From NCBI RefSeq assembly GCF_024323335.1, contig NC_066584.1:269258344-269322343 (forward strand): DNA of 64,000 nucleotides. The letters run 5' to 3'. The notes below the pieces were generated by a model. It saw nothing but the letters and a program-made list of their open reading frames with translations. It was not told the DNA's origin and searched no databases. This stretch comes from Lathyrus oleraceus. Its lineage: Eukaryota; Streptophyta; Magnoliopsida; Fabales; Fabaceae. The first letter of the stretch is position 1, and each line of letters opens with the position of its first letter. A program made the translations under genes and the position numbers. This document shows positions 39,231-51,493 of this stretch, in pieces.

Positions 39231-40118
39231 AAAGAATGATAAATGAATTCGACCACCAACACGGTAACGAATTCTTTAACCAACAACTTACTGATGAATG
39301 TAGCAATCAATAACACCATTTATGTGCATTCAAACTGAAGCACCGGATCAGAGGATGCAGAAGAAACTCCACGCCGAAACAACATCCAAGTTATAGAACT
39401 GGTTTCAAACAGAAAGATCAATAGCAGCTAACCAAAAAACACTGGTAAGATATATAAATTATGTCAACCTAAAGAGTCATAAAAACCAAATCTAACACTG
39501 TGAGAGAAGGAACGCCGAAATGGAACAATCCAACAACCAAACAGGCGATACAAAAATATAAAACAATGCAAGTGGAATCAACCTAATCGAGCCTATCATA
39601 TTATCACCGATCACGAGCATAGTGAACATCTGCAAGCACCAACTAAGGTTTGAAAAATGAGGAATAAACCGATCGTCTACACAAACTGATTCACATCCCA
39701 ATCCCTTGCGATAAATCACAACAAGCATTCAAGACTCTTTCGAGCCAAACAGTTTCGCGTCAACCCGAGAGAATGACAGGGATTTCAGAGTCATTTTGAA
39801 ATCAATCAAGAAGATTGATACAGATACAGTGATGGTTCTTCGTGCCATCATGTTTTCTCTTTCCTTTTGCAATCACAACATTGACTTTAAAGTTTCCAGT
39901 AGACTCAAACTTTTCTATATCCTTCGTCTCTTCCTCGATTCGAAATTGTTTCTGAAGTTTCTACAACGAGAAATCCTCAGAACTATGTAGCAATTTTTTT
40001 TTTCTGTATCCTTTTTACGAAGGTGGAAATTTTGCAATGATTGCACCAAATTAGAAAGCTTCTGGAATGTCTATTTTTAAAGATTTTATTTTATTCACGA
40101 GAACCTGTAACTCGCGTA
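39231..40118 (-). pseudogene. Copia-gag remnant block, copy 1, part a (interrupted by 40119-44986)
   Basis: Near-identical in order to 47340-48160. On the minus strand the right part is the continuation of the gag remnant at 44987-45413. The junction word AACCTGTAACTCGCGTA here and ACTTGTGCAAGAATCGG at 44991 are continuous in the undisrupted copy (48150-48185). Confidence 0.75.
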
Positions 40119-40720
40119 TGTTGGAAATCACCCAAAACCTATGGAGAATTTCAATCAATCTTGATGAACAAGATTGTTATTACCCACACAATAACAACGA
40201 AAAGAAAGAACAATGGAGAAATAAAGTGTGTAAAAACGATGAACGAGAAGAGTAATATAATTCTGCAAAGTTTATCTTTGTCCACAAACTGTGGAAAACT
40301 TCTGATTCACTTTGCAACTGCAAAATACTGTGAATTACAAGTGTTATGAATCATCTATTCACCTCTATTACAAAATAAGGGTTACTCCCTCTATTTATAG
40401 TTTTGGGCTTTGACTTGAGGCCCAAGTTAACCTAAATCTATAAATAGAGAGAGTAACCCTTATTTTGTAATAGAGATGAATAGAGTATTCATAACACTTG
40501 TAATTCACAGTATTTTGTAGTTGCAAAGTGAATCAGAAGTTTTCCACAGTTTGTGGGCAGAGAGAAACTCTACAAAAGTATATTACTATTCTCCTTCATC
40601 GTTCTTTACACACTTTCTTTCTCCATTGTTCTTTCATTTCGTTGTTATTGTGTGGGTAATAACAATCTTGTTCATTAAGATTGATTGAAATTCTCCATAG
40701 GTTTATGGGGATTTCCAACA
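40119..40720. repeat. Long inverted repeat: 282- and 283-bp arms with 37-base spacer
   Basis: 40119-40400 and the reverse complement of 40438-40720 match along their whole length with few differences: both read TGTTGGAAATC...AAACCTATGGAGAATTTCAATC...TTGCAACT-CAAAATACTGTG...CTATTTATAG. The spacer 40401-40437 occurs in the opposite orientation in the 3' LTR (44845-44885). Confidence 0.92.
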
Positions 40721-40722
40721 TC

Positions 40723-40735
40723 TGGTATCAAAAGC
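40723..40735 (+). other. Primer-binding site of the copia element
   Basis: TGGTATCAAAAGC starts two bases after ...TTTCCAACA. This marks the functional 3' edge of the 5' LTR as found, although that edge is the inverted copy of the LTR start. Confidence 0.75.
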
Positions 40736-40769
40736 TCCGGTTAAATCGATTCGTGGGAAGAAAATCACC

Positions 40770-41513
40770 ATGGCAACGAATCATCCAAACGGACATTTTC
40801 CAGCAAATCTTCTGATTCTCAAGAACAACAATTATGAGAATTTGTGCAAGCTGATAATGGTTGCGTTTTGTTATCAAGATCTTTGGGATCTTGTGAAGGA
40901 ATGAGTAGTGACACTTGCAGAAGCTGCGACATATCAAGAAAAGGTTGCACATAAAGAACTAAAGAAGAAAGATTATAGAGCTCTCTTTATAATCCATCAA
41001 TGTGTTGATGCAGATGATTTTAAAATGGTTAGTGATGCAGATTCAGCGAAAGAAGCATGGGAAATTTTGGAGAAATCGTTTGGAGGCGCGGAGAAGGTGA
41101 AAGATGTGAGGTTACAAACTCACAAAAAAAAGTATGAATTGCTTCAGATGGAATACAATGAAAACATAACTGATTTCTTCACCAAGGTTAAGAAACTGGT
41201 GAATCAAATCAAGGTATATGGAGAAGTGTTGACATCAAGATCTGTTATTGGAAAGATCTTAAGGCCGTTGGCTCCAAAGTTCAACCATGTGGTAATAGCC
41301 ATAGAAGAGTCGAAAGATTTATCAAAATTGACAAAGGAAGAGCTTCAATGGACGCTTGAATCTAATGAAAAAAGAATGGCTGAAAGAGTTGCAGGAAAGT
41401 CGAAGAGTGATATGGCTTTGCAGGCTCAATCAGCAAAAGAAAGAAAAGGCAAAGGAAGCTGGAATAGAAACAAAGGCAGAGGAGATTACAACAATTCGAC
41501 TGGTCAAAATTAG
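40770..41513 (+). pseudogene. Copia gag with one in-frame stop
   Basis: ATG at 40770 (MATNHPNGHF), stop TGA at 40902-40904, then an open frame to 41513. Contains AHKELKKKDYRALFIIHQCVDADDF, AKEAWEILEKSFGG and VKKLVNQIKVYGE, the core of the copia capsid-like domain. It ends in a basic RNKGRGDYNN tail. Confidence 0.85.
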
Positions 41514-44500
41514 CAAGAAGGAAACTGGTTGAATTAGAGAAAACCCTGGAACCAAGGCAACCAAAAAGGTGGTGTTGCAGGTGGAGGAAGAGTTGGTGGT
41601 CAAATGTCAGACAAGAGTCACATTCAGTTTTACAATTGTCAAAGGTATGATCATTATTCTAGTGATTGTCCAGAAAAGCATAAGAATCAAGAAACTTATG
41701 CAAAGCTGGCAAAATATGACGAAGAAGAGACGTTGCTGATGGTTACAACAAGAGAAGAAGAGAGATTCAAGGACCAGCGGTACTTGGACTTAGGATTCTC
41801 ATCACACATGTGTGGAAGGAAATATTGGTTTGTCAACATAAAACCCTCAATGAAGAACATGGTGAAATTTGCAAATGAAAACACTTTAGCAGTTGAAGGT
41901 GTTGGTGATGTTCTGATTATGAGGAAAGATGGCAAGAGGTCAGTAATTTCAAATGTGTTGTACATACCAGGCATGAAGAGTAATTTGTTCAGCATAGGGT
42001 AGTTGGTCGAAAAGAACTACAAGTTGTCGATCAAAGACAAGATGATGAGAGTTCTCGACTCAAATGGAAGGTTGATCTTGAAGGCTCCAATGTCTCAGAA
42101 TAGAACCTTCAAGATTGAACTAAATGTGATGGAGCATAAGTGCCTTGCAACAGCAGCCAGTAGAGAGGAATGGATATTGCATTATAGACTTGGCCATCTC
42201 AATTTTAAAGACATTAGAGATTTGAAGAGAAGAAATATGGTTTCAGGATTATCAGAAATTGACATTCCAAACGAAGTCTGTGAAGAATGTGTGCAAGCGA
42301 AGCAACATAAGAACAACTTCAGTAAGGATGCAGGAAGCAGGTCGAAGGAAATTCTTGAAGTCATATACTCTGATGTATGTGGTCCTCTCCAGGTGGATTC
42401 GATTGGAGGTAATAAATACTTTGTTACATTCATAGACGATTTCAGCTGAAAACTATGGTCTTACCTGGTCCAGAAGAAAAGTGAAGTGATTGAGGTATCG
42501 TCCTTGCTGATGATGGTGGAGAATATGTGTCGAAAGACTTCGATGCATTATGTATGAAAGAAGGGATTATGCATGAGGTGGTTCCACCCTACACTCCACA
42601 GCAGAATGGAGTCGCAGAAAGGAAGAATAGAACCATTATGAATATGGTTAGAAGTATGTTGAAAGGCAAGCATCTACCCAAAGAATAATGGGGAGAAGTT
42701 GTGTCGACTGCGACATATATCCTGAACAGATGTCCGACGAAGAAGCTAGAAGGAATCACGTCAGAAGAATGTTAGTCTGGTGTCAAGCCTAGCTTGAGTC
42801 ATCTGAGGGTGTTTGGATCTATAACACGTAGACATGTGCCAGATCAGTTGAGAAGAAAACTTGATGACAAGTCGAGTCAGATGATCCTGATAGGATATCA
42901 TTCGACTGGAGAATACAATTTGTTCGACCTAGTGAATAAGCAAGTAGTGATCACCAGGGACGTGATCATAGACGAGCTTAAGGAGCGGGATTGGACTGAG
43001 AATGTCAAGAAATATTCAATGATAATATTTTGTGATGAACCAGCTAGTGAAGTCGAAAGAGAAGTTCGACAGGAAGAAGTCAGAGGTGAAGCAAGCACAA
43101 GCAGACCTCAAAGAACAAGACACATGCATGTAAGGTTGCAAGAATGTGTGATTACATCAGATGATATGGTCAATGATGAAGGTGAGCTGGTACATTATTC
43201 TTTCTACGCAGATGTCAAACCTGTCAATACAGCTGAGGCATTGAAAAATTCGAAGTGGATGAAAGAAATGGATGAAGAACTGAAGTCAATCGAAGTCAAC
43301 AACACTTGGTCACTTGTCGAATTTCCCCAAGACAAGAAGGAAATCGATGTGAAGTGGGTATCCAAGGTGAAGTTAAATCCCAAAGGAGAAGTGACTCGAC
43401 ACAAGGCAAGACTTGTGGCTAAAGGATTTCTTCAGAAAGAAGGAATCGACTTCGATGAAGTTTTTGCACCTGTTGCTAGGATCGAAACAATCAGGTTGAT
43501 TGTTGGTCTAGAAAACATGAACAACTGGCAGATGTGTCAGATAGATGTGAAATGTGCATTCCTTAATGGCCCCTTAGAAGAAGAAGTTTATGTTGCACAA
43601 CCAGTCGGGTTTGTGAAACATGGCGAAGAAAGAAAAGTGTACAGGCTGCATAAAGCCTTGTACAGACTTAAACAAGCTCCAAGAGCTTGGGACAAGAAGA
43701 TATACGACTTTCTAAGGGAGAAGGAATTTGTGAAGTGCAAATCGAACATGGAGTATATGTAAGAAGAAGCAAGAATGAATTGCTTATACTATGCCTCTAT
43801 GTTGATGACCTGTTGATAACAAGTAGTTGCAAGAAGGAGATCAAAGACTTCAAAGGTGATCTCAACAAGGAATTCGAAATGTCAGATCTGGATGGCATTT
43901 CATATTTCCTTGGCATCGAATTCTACAAGAGCGGTAGAGGTTTGGTGATTCATCAAAGAAGGTATGCAGGTGAAATTCTCAAGAGATTTGAGATGCAAGA
44001 TTGCAACCTAACTTCAACTTCAGCTGAGCCCATATTACAACTGTCGAAAGATTCAGATGAAGATGATGCCGACCCAACCCAATATAGAAGACTTATTGGG
44101 TCACTTCGATGGTGAGTAGGTTCATACAGAAGCCAAAGGTATCATATCTAGCAGCAGCGAAGAGGATACTAAGGTATCTGAAAGGAACTCTCGACTATGG
44201 CATTTTGTTTCGTGCAGCTGATGAAGCAAAAGAATACAAATTAGTGGGATACACTGACACAAGTTGGTGGAGTGATGCTGAGGATCGAAAATCCACAGTT
44301 GGTTATATGTTTATGTTAGATGGTGCACCAGTTGCTTGGAGTTCGAGAAAAAAGCCAGTAGTGGCATTATCGTCATGTGAAGCAGAATATATAGTTGCTT
44401 CTCTTTGTGCATGTCAAGCAACATGGATGGTGAATCTGGTCGAAGAAATAACAACAAAGAGCCATGGAGCTATTACTATGAAGATCGAAAGCATATCAAC

Positions 44501-44720
44501 TATCAATCTGGTGAAGAATCCGATAGCACATGGTCGAAGCAAGCACATTGAAATGAGGTTCCATTATCTTCGAGAGTATGTAGTAGATGAGAAGATGAAT
44601 GTGGAACACTGCAGAACTGAGAATCAAATTGCAGACATCATGACGAAGGGAGTGCAGGTCGAAGTGTTTAGAAGGCTAAGAGCTATGATGAATGTAGATA
44701 GCTTAGACACAATGAATTAG
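41514..44720 (+). pseudogene. Copia pol remnant: zinc knuckle, protease, integrase, RT, RNase H
   Basis: The zinc knuckle at 41625 has lost its first Cys (FYNCQRYDHYSSDC). The protease site reads DLGFSSHM instead of D-S/T-G. Integrase has HYRLGHLNF and CEECVQAKQ; after a stop at 42447 a small deletion removes part of the core, and PYTPQQNGVAERKNRT follows near 42588. RT has [28 protein letters not shown], and the active site YVDD at 43798-43809 in a shifted frame. RNase H has GYTDTSWW, DRKSTVGY and ALSSCEAEY. At least four stops and three frame changes; not functional. Confidence 0.9.
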
Positions 44721-44986
44721 GTGATGAACAAACTGTTGAAAACTTCTGATTCAGTTTCCAACTGCAAAATACTGTGAATTACAAGTATTATGAATACTCT
44801 ATTCACCTCTATTACAAAATAAGGGTTATTCCCTCTATTGATAAATTTAGGTTAACTTGGACCTCAAGTCAAAGCCCAAAACTATAAAAGCCCAAAATAG
44901 CTAACACTATTTAACACACTAGGTGGTTGGACACTTCCTTGCTCTGTCGAGCAACCTGCTTCGACACAAGGAATTACAATTCAATA

Positions 44987-45413
44987 ACGTACTTGTGCAA
45001 GAATCGGCTTGGAGTCCAAAATTTTAAAATCAAAGTATTTAGATATTAAGAACTTTTTCGTACCTTCCTATTCAACCTTGAATTTGAATTCGAGTACTTT
45101 CCAAATCTCTATTGTAGATTGGGTATTAGTGTATAGATCATAGAGACGATAAGGTAATGAGTTCAAAATATGTCCACTACATAGCAATTCATATTCCTTT
45201 CGTTTCTTCCGGTCTTTCTTGACTTCATCGGTGTCATCATCGGTTGGTTCTGGAATTGGTGTAAAATCAGAATCTAAGACATATTGAATCTTCAAGGAAG
45301 TCAATAGAAATGTCATTTTGTCTTGCTAACATGTGGAGTTTATTCCGTCGCAACAATCCAACTTAGTTGTGGTTCATCACTCTAATGCTTGAAACTGAAT
45401 CGTCGATGACCAT
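44987..45413 (-). pseudogene. Copia-gag remnant, copy 1, part b
   Basis: Minus-strand reading from ATG at 45413, then LLTSLKIQYVLDSDFTPIPEPTDDDTDEVKKDRKKRKEYELLCSGHILNSL..., a typical N-terminal gag segment of another copia group. It runs into the copia insertion at 44986 and resumes at 40118. Confidence 0.8.
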
Positions 45414-47339
45414 GATTTGAGATACTATAATATTGTTATATAAAGCTTCTAGATTGAATGGATCCAGACTAAAATCATGACATATCACTTTTTTTATAGT
45501 ATTCCAAGCACTCTCGAATATCTTAGAGTTTCTATACAAGAATACCCAAAATAATTCAGCTTATTCTCAGAGTTTCTATACAAGAATATCCAAAATAATT
45601 CAGCTTATTCTCGAGTTTGCACAAGACGAATAAAAAATTGAATGTAGGAAGAGAATCTGGAATATTTCTGAAGAGGAAATGTGATTTTGTGATGTGATTT
45701 TAAAATTTAGAATGATTTATTTATAGGCATTTATTTATATTTAGTCACTTCTACTTTTCTTTTCATTTTGGAACATACGCATATAATATTTATTGTTTAT
45801 AAATTACAAAATAGAAATTAGAATTATTTTTAAAAAAGTTGTGTGGAGAGATAGACATGCCACATTAATATTATTTTAATTTAAAATATAAAATTAAACA
45901 AAAAAAACACGAAGGTGTGTGGAGAGATACAGGTCAACTTAAGGCACCAAACGAGAAAATTCGAGTCAATCCATAAAAAATGGTGGGTCAAACAAATCCG
46001 TCCAATAGATCCTTTCAATTTTGTCACCCCTATTTTTTTTAAGGCATCATTCAACTCATGTTTTATTTGAGGAACATGCCATTTATTGAGCTTAGTTTAT
46101 AAATAGTATAAATTGAGTAATTGATTTAGTTAAATTTGAATTATTTTAGTGCTGATGAATGGTAGAGATTTCCTTTTCTCACGCTTTCATAGTTTGTCAT
46201 TTTTTTGACTAAATAAACATGCATATATTTGGGATTAAGAGTTGAATTTGTAACGCGTGCATAAATTATTCACCCTACGAGAAGGAATGCAATTTATATC
46301 AGATCTGGATTTTCCAAAGACTTTTTAGGAGTAATTTATTCAATATGACATTTCACATGTATTATCTTATAAATGAACATCCAATACATGGAAATAGAAT
46401 CACATAAAAATTTTAACTCACTTTAATGTTCCTATTTTGCATTTATTAATTCAATCAAAAAGTTAAAGAAGATAAAGTGTCGCATGGACAATTTTGTTAG
46501 ATCCAAATCTTATCCCACTTGTCATCATCATAGTCTCCCTCGACCTGTGTAGGGGCGTGAGTATAAAGATGCTAGTGGCAGCATGCAGGTGTATTTGAGC
46601 ATTTAGGAATGATACATAAAAGCAATCAAACTAGCACTGTGTTATATGGCAACGTTGGTGGCAGATTTTCGGCTGGCTCGTGGCGGCAAGTTGCCACATA
46701 TGGTTGTGGTAGTCATTGCTCTAGTTTTTCTATAGTTGTTGCATGTTGTTATTTTTTGAATTTGGAAATGACAATGTTTTGTGAAGTGTTGTAATAGTTG
46801 AAAAAATGTGAAAATTTTCAATATTTAGTGTAAAGTGTTGTTGAAAAGTGTGTTTCATCAAGGGTCACATTTTGTGAAACAAGTCTAGTTAGCCTATAAA
46901 TTTTTCATTTTAAATTAAAAAAAAATACATAACATTAATTTGTCTCTTCCGTATAAATTTCAAATTTCCATCTTGTCTACATTGGAATTTTCATATTTCT
47001 TATATAGATTATAATATAGATTGACTTACCTTGGGTATTCCTACACGATTATAAAAACATGTCTAATTCAAGTCTTAATCTATTCAATTTACGATATTTA
47101 TCTAACATTATTTTTCTAATGGGAAAAAACACGTCGAAAACGACATTTATTGATAATTTTAAACACTACTAAAAATATTGTCTTTAGTGACCGATTTAGT
47201 GATTGAAATATCTCGATCACTTTAGTCACTAAATTATAAAGCAAATTTAAATTCAGAAATACATCTCAGATACATTGTAGCGAACCTACGTACAGATACG
47301 AAACTGAATTGCAAAAAATGTGATTTGTGAACTAAACTC
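45414..47339. repeat. Spacer block, copy 1 (related to 48591-50830)
   Basis: No genes. 45760-47170 matches 49440-50830 in order: tgtggagag-tagacatgccac (45842/49528), gaggaacatgcc (46070/49823), cggctggctcgtggcgg (46669/50350), gtttcatcaag-gtcac (46850/50543). It contains only the right arm of the inverted-repeat element that is complete in copy 2. A local 45-bp tandem duplication (agagtttctatacaagaata) lies at about 45527-45610. Confidence 0.75.
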
Positions 47340-48590
47340 AAATTTAAAGAATGGTAAATGAATTCGACCGCCATCACGGTAACGAATTCCTTAACCAACA
47401 ACTTACTGATTAATGTAGCAATCAATAAGACCATTTATGTTCATTCAAACTAAAGCACCGGATCAGAGGATGCAGAAGAAACTCCACCGACGAAATAGCA
47501 TCAAATCAACAACCAAGTTATAGATCTAGTTTCAAACAGAAAGATCAATAGCAGCTGACCAAAAAACGCAGGTAAAATATAGAAATTATGTCAACCTAAA
47601 GAGCCATAAAAACCAAATCCAACACTGTCGAGAAGGAACGCCGAAATGGAACAATCCAACAACCAAACAGGCGATACAAAAATATAAAACAACGCAAGTG
47701 GAACTAACCTAATCGAGCCTATCATATTTTCACTGGTCACGAGCATAGTGAACATCTGCAAGCACCAACTAAGGTTTGAAAAATGGCGAAAAAACCGACC
47801 GTCAACACAGGCTAATTCACATCCCAACAACCCCTTGCGATAAATCACAACAAGCATTCAAGACTCTTTCGATCCTAACAGTCTCGCGTTAACCCGGGAG
47901 AATGACAGAGATTTCAGAGTCATTTTGAAATCAATCAAGAAGATTGATACAGATACAATGATGATTCTTCATGCCATCATGTTTTCTCTTTCCTTTTCCA
48001 ATCACAATATTAACTTTAGAGTTTCCAACAGACTCAAACTTTTCTATATCCTTCGCATCCTCCTTTATTCGAAGGTGTTTCTGAATCCTTTCCACGAAGG
48101 TGAAAACTTTGAAGTGATTACACCAACTTGGGAAGGTTTTATTTTCACGAGAACTTGTAACTCGTGTACTTGTGCAAGAATCGGCTTGGAGTCCAATATT
48201 TTAAAATCAAAGTATTTAGATATTAAGAACTTTTTTGTACCTTCCTCTTCAGTCTTAAATTTGAATTCGAGTGCTTTCTAGATCTCTATTGCAGATTGTG
48301 TATCAGTGTATAGATCATAGAGACGATAAGATAATGCGTTCAAAATATGTCCACGACATAACAGTTTATCTTCCTTTCGTTTCTTTCGGTCCTTCTTGAC
48401 TTCATCGATGTCATCTTCTGTTGATTCTGGAATTGGTGTCAAATTCGGATCTAAGACATAATGAATCTTCAAGGCAGTCAATAGAAACTTCATTTTTTCT
48501 TGCCAACAGGTGAAGTTTGTTCCATCGAAATGATCCAACTTGGTCCTGGTTAATCACTTTGATGCTTGAAATTGAAGCGTCGGTGGCCAT
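47340..48590 (-). pseudogene. Copia-gag remnant block, copy 2 (uninterrupted)
   Basis: Minus strand from ATG at 48590 (MATDASISSIKVINQDQV), a frameshift, then LDHFDGTNFTCWQEKMKFLLTALKIHYVLDPNL...LCRGHILNALSYRLYDLYTDTQSAIEI, a stop, and KPILAQVHELQVLV further on. The lower half (47340-47880) has no readable protein. Same content and order as 39231-40118 plus 44987-45413. Confidence 0.8.
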
Positions 48591-48865
48591 GATTTGAGAT
48601 ACTACAATACTGTTAGATAAAACTTCCAGATTGAATGGATCCAGGATGGAATCGTGAACATATTAATTTCCTTATAGTATTTCAAGCACTCTAAAATGTC
48701 TTAGAGTTTATATGCAAGAATACCTAGGATAATTCATCATATAGTCGAGTTTGTACAAGATGGATAAAAACTCAAATCTAGGGAAGAGAATCTAGAATTT
48801 TTCTGAAGAGGATATGTGATTTCTGAATTCTGAAGGTTTTATTTATATGTCATGTTTGTGTTTTT

Positions 48866-50570
48866 CCAAAAGTTTGTGACCCTTGATGAAACAACATCCT
48901 TTCAACAACATTTTTACCAAAAGATGTGTTGTTTCACCTACATCAACGTTTTTTAAGAGTTACATATCTTCATTTAGCAACACTTGACGAAGTGTTTTCT
49001 ATTTCAAAATTCAAAATTCAAACTCAAGTAACGATAAAAAACAAGAGCAACAACCATTTACCATATGTTAGTCGTCGGAGCACCATCGGAGTCGTCGTAT
49101 AACGCCGCGAGTAGCCTAATTACTCTAATGCGTCGTGTCTAAGTGCTCAAGTGTTAAAGTGTCGCCTACAAGCCGTCTTTAGCGCTTCTACGTCCACGCT
49201 CTCGAACCCGATTTCGGAGCCAGAGCCCGTGTCGCCGGTGGCGACACCAATGATGAGGTGTATGGAGGAGACAAGTGACATAATATTTGGGGTCACCACA
49301 CTTGTCCATGTGACACTTTATCCTTTTCTGTCTGTTTGTTGAGTTAATGATCATAAGTCTTTATAAAGGCTTTTAGCGTGAGTGTTACGTTCTATGTGAG
49401 ACTATTTTGCATGCATTTATTGGCATTTACTCACTTTTATTTTTATTTTTATTTTTATTTTAGAACATAATCATGGACATTTCTTATTTATAAATTACAA
49501 TAGAAATTAGGGTTGTTTTTAAAGAAGGTGTGTGGAGAGACAGACATGCCACATTAATATTATTTAAACTTTAAGTAAAAAATAAATTTTTTAACAAAAA
49601 ACGTGCAGGTCAAACCTGCTCGCCCCGTTTATTAAGCAAATTAGTTTGGATGAGTCAACTTAAGGCAACGAGCAGGAAAACTCGACCTGATCCATAAAAA
49701 TGCTAGGTCAAATAAACTGGCCTAGTAGACCTTTTCAATTTTCCCACCTCTAAGGAACATTTAACTCATGATGGGACAACCAAAAGGGTTTTTATGAATC
49801 ATTTAACTCATGTTTCATTTGAGGAACATGCCATTTATTGGACTTAGTTTATAAATAGTATTAATTTAGTAATTGATTTACTTAAATTTGAATTATTCTA
49901 GTGCTGATAAAGGTTAGAGATTTGATTCTCTCAGGGTGTCATAGTTTGTCATTTTTGTTTATACCATGTGTGAGATTGTTGTAATTAATAATTATTATTG
50001 ACTATTAGTGTTTTTCTAAAGATCAAGAAAACTTGCAAGTGAGTAAATGATTCGTCAATACATGGGAAATAAACTCACATGGAAAGTTTAACTCACTTTA
50101 ATGTTCCTGATATAGAATTGTATTTATTAATTCAACCAAAGAGTTAAATAAGATAAAGTGTCACATGGACAAGTATGGTGACTCCAAGTCTTATGCCACT
50201 TGTCACCATCATAGTCCCCTTCGTCCCAAGTAGGGACGTGGGCGTAGAAATGCTAGTGGCGACTTATAGATGCACTTGAGCACTTCGACATGACGCATCA
50301 GAGCAATCGGACTAATCATGTGTTGTATGAAGACTCTGGTGGCGGGTTTTCGGCTGGCTCGTGGCGGAAAGTCGCCACATATGGTTGTTGTCATCATTGC
50401 TCTAGCTTTTTTTGTAGTTGTTGCATGTTGTTATTTTAGAATTTGAAAATGACAATGCTTTGTGAAGTGTTGCAATAGTTGGTAAAAAGTGAAAAGCTTC
50501 AATACTTAGTGTGAAGTATTGTTGAAATAGTGTGTTTCATCAAGAGTCACAACTTTGTGATACAATACTA
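48866..50570. mobile_element. Element with ~420-455-bp inverted arms (MULE- or foldback-like)
   Basis: Left arm about 48866-49323, right arm about 50152-50570 in reverse complement. Matching words include GTGAC-CTTGATGAAACA (48876 / 50545), AAGTGCTCAAGTG (49141 / about 50275), and CTTGTCCATGTGACACTTTATC (49301-49322 / 50152-50173). The outer ~100 bases and the GC-rich inner parts align. Central ~830 bases are AT-rich and shared with copy 1. No transposase and no certain target duplication, so the superfamily is open. Confidence 0.65.
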
Positions 50571-51113
50571 CTTAGCCTATAGATTTGTCGTTTTAGATTC
50601 AGAAAAAATACATAACATTAATCTTTCTCTTTAATGTAAATTTTAGATTTCCATCTTCTTTATATTGGAGTTTTCACTTATCTGATTTAGATCGAATTAT
50701 CTTGGATATTCCTACGTTATTCAATTTACAATAGGTATCTAACATCATTTTTCTGATGAAAAAAATGGTTGAAAACTAGATACTTTTTAATAATTTGCAC
50801 GTTCTTTTGATAATCAAAAATAAAAGGTTTTTTTAAGCATGAGTCAACTCTTGTTTCATTTGAGGAACATGCCAATAAATGATTTTGAATGATAAAGAGT
50901 ATGAATTGAGTAATTTACTTACTTCAATTTGAATTATTTTAGTGCTAATGAATGGTGGAGATTTCCTTTTCTTACGGCGTTATAGTTTATCATTTATAAT
51001 AAGTGCTTAGATAAGAGAAAAAAATGAATATTTCTACATGAGATCCGGGTTATCCAATGATAAATTAAGAGTAATTTAGTCAATATAACATTTCACCTGA
51101 TGATGTATTATCT
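50571..51113. other. Upstream region of the second BAHD ORF
   Basis: No coding sequence. 50716-51187 is closely repeated at 63490-63958 upstream of the next BAHD copy (shared atcatttttc, gcatgagtcaactc, gaggaacatgccaataaatg, cttacggcgttatag). This block is therefore the shared promoter region of at least two cluster members. Confidence 0.7.
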
Positions 51114-51129
51114 TATATATATATATACA
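51114..51129 (+). promoter_or_regulatory. TATA box region of the second BAHD ORF
   Basis: A run of TATATATATATATA ends in CACC about 60 bases before the first ATG. The copy at the window end has a shorter run (63897-63907). Confidence 0.45.
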
Positions 51130-51493
51130 CCATCTCCTCCACTTTTGCATATACCATATACCATAGCCTCAAAAACCTTTTTCAATCATGACCCAATTTT
51201 TGTTATTCACAATGAAGAGGCGTGCACCTAAATTGGTCACTCCATCGAATATACACTATCTCCACCTTCAATATTTGAATATACCATACCATCAAAAACC
51301 ATTATCAAGTACTGCCCAATCTCTGTTATTCACATTGAAGAAGCCTGCCCCTGGATTGGTCATTCCATCGAATAAAAATCATCTCCGCTTTCAGTACTTG
51401 CATATACCATACCACCAAAAACCATTTTCAATGATGGCCAAATCTCTGACATTCACAGTCAAGAGGCGTGCCCCTGAATTAGTCACTCCATTG
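51125..51493 (+). repeat. 123-bp tandem triplication spanning 5' UTR and start of the BAHD ORF
   Basis: Units begin near 51125, 51248 and 51371, each opening with a variant of ATACACCATCTCC and containing GCATATACCATACCA, AAAACC-TTTTCAA and then the start region. Spacing is 123 bases twice over, so the frame stays open through the former UTR. Confidence 0.92.

Larger units (their letters stand above)
40114..44991 (+). mobile_element. Decayed Ty1/copia element with a hairpin-shaped 5' LTR
   Basis: The element is about 40119-44986, flanked by GCGTA (40114-40118) and ACGTA (44987-44991), a 5-bp target duplication with one mismatch. The uninterrupted sister locus at 48150-48180 confirms the insertion point. 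The start is TGTTGGAAATC; a primer-binding site TGGTATCAAAAGC is at 40723. The body carries gag, protease, integrase, RT and RNase H scraps. The 3' LTR (about 44730-44986) lacks its beginning and the polypurine tract. Confidence 0.85.

Noticed and set aside
49151..49354. Short ORFs on both strands in a GC-rich patch
   Set aside because: They lie in one arm of the inverted-repeat element and are not open in the other arm.
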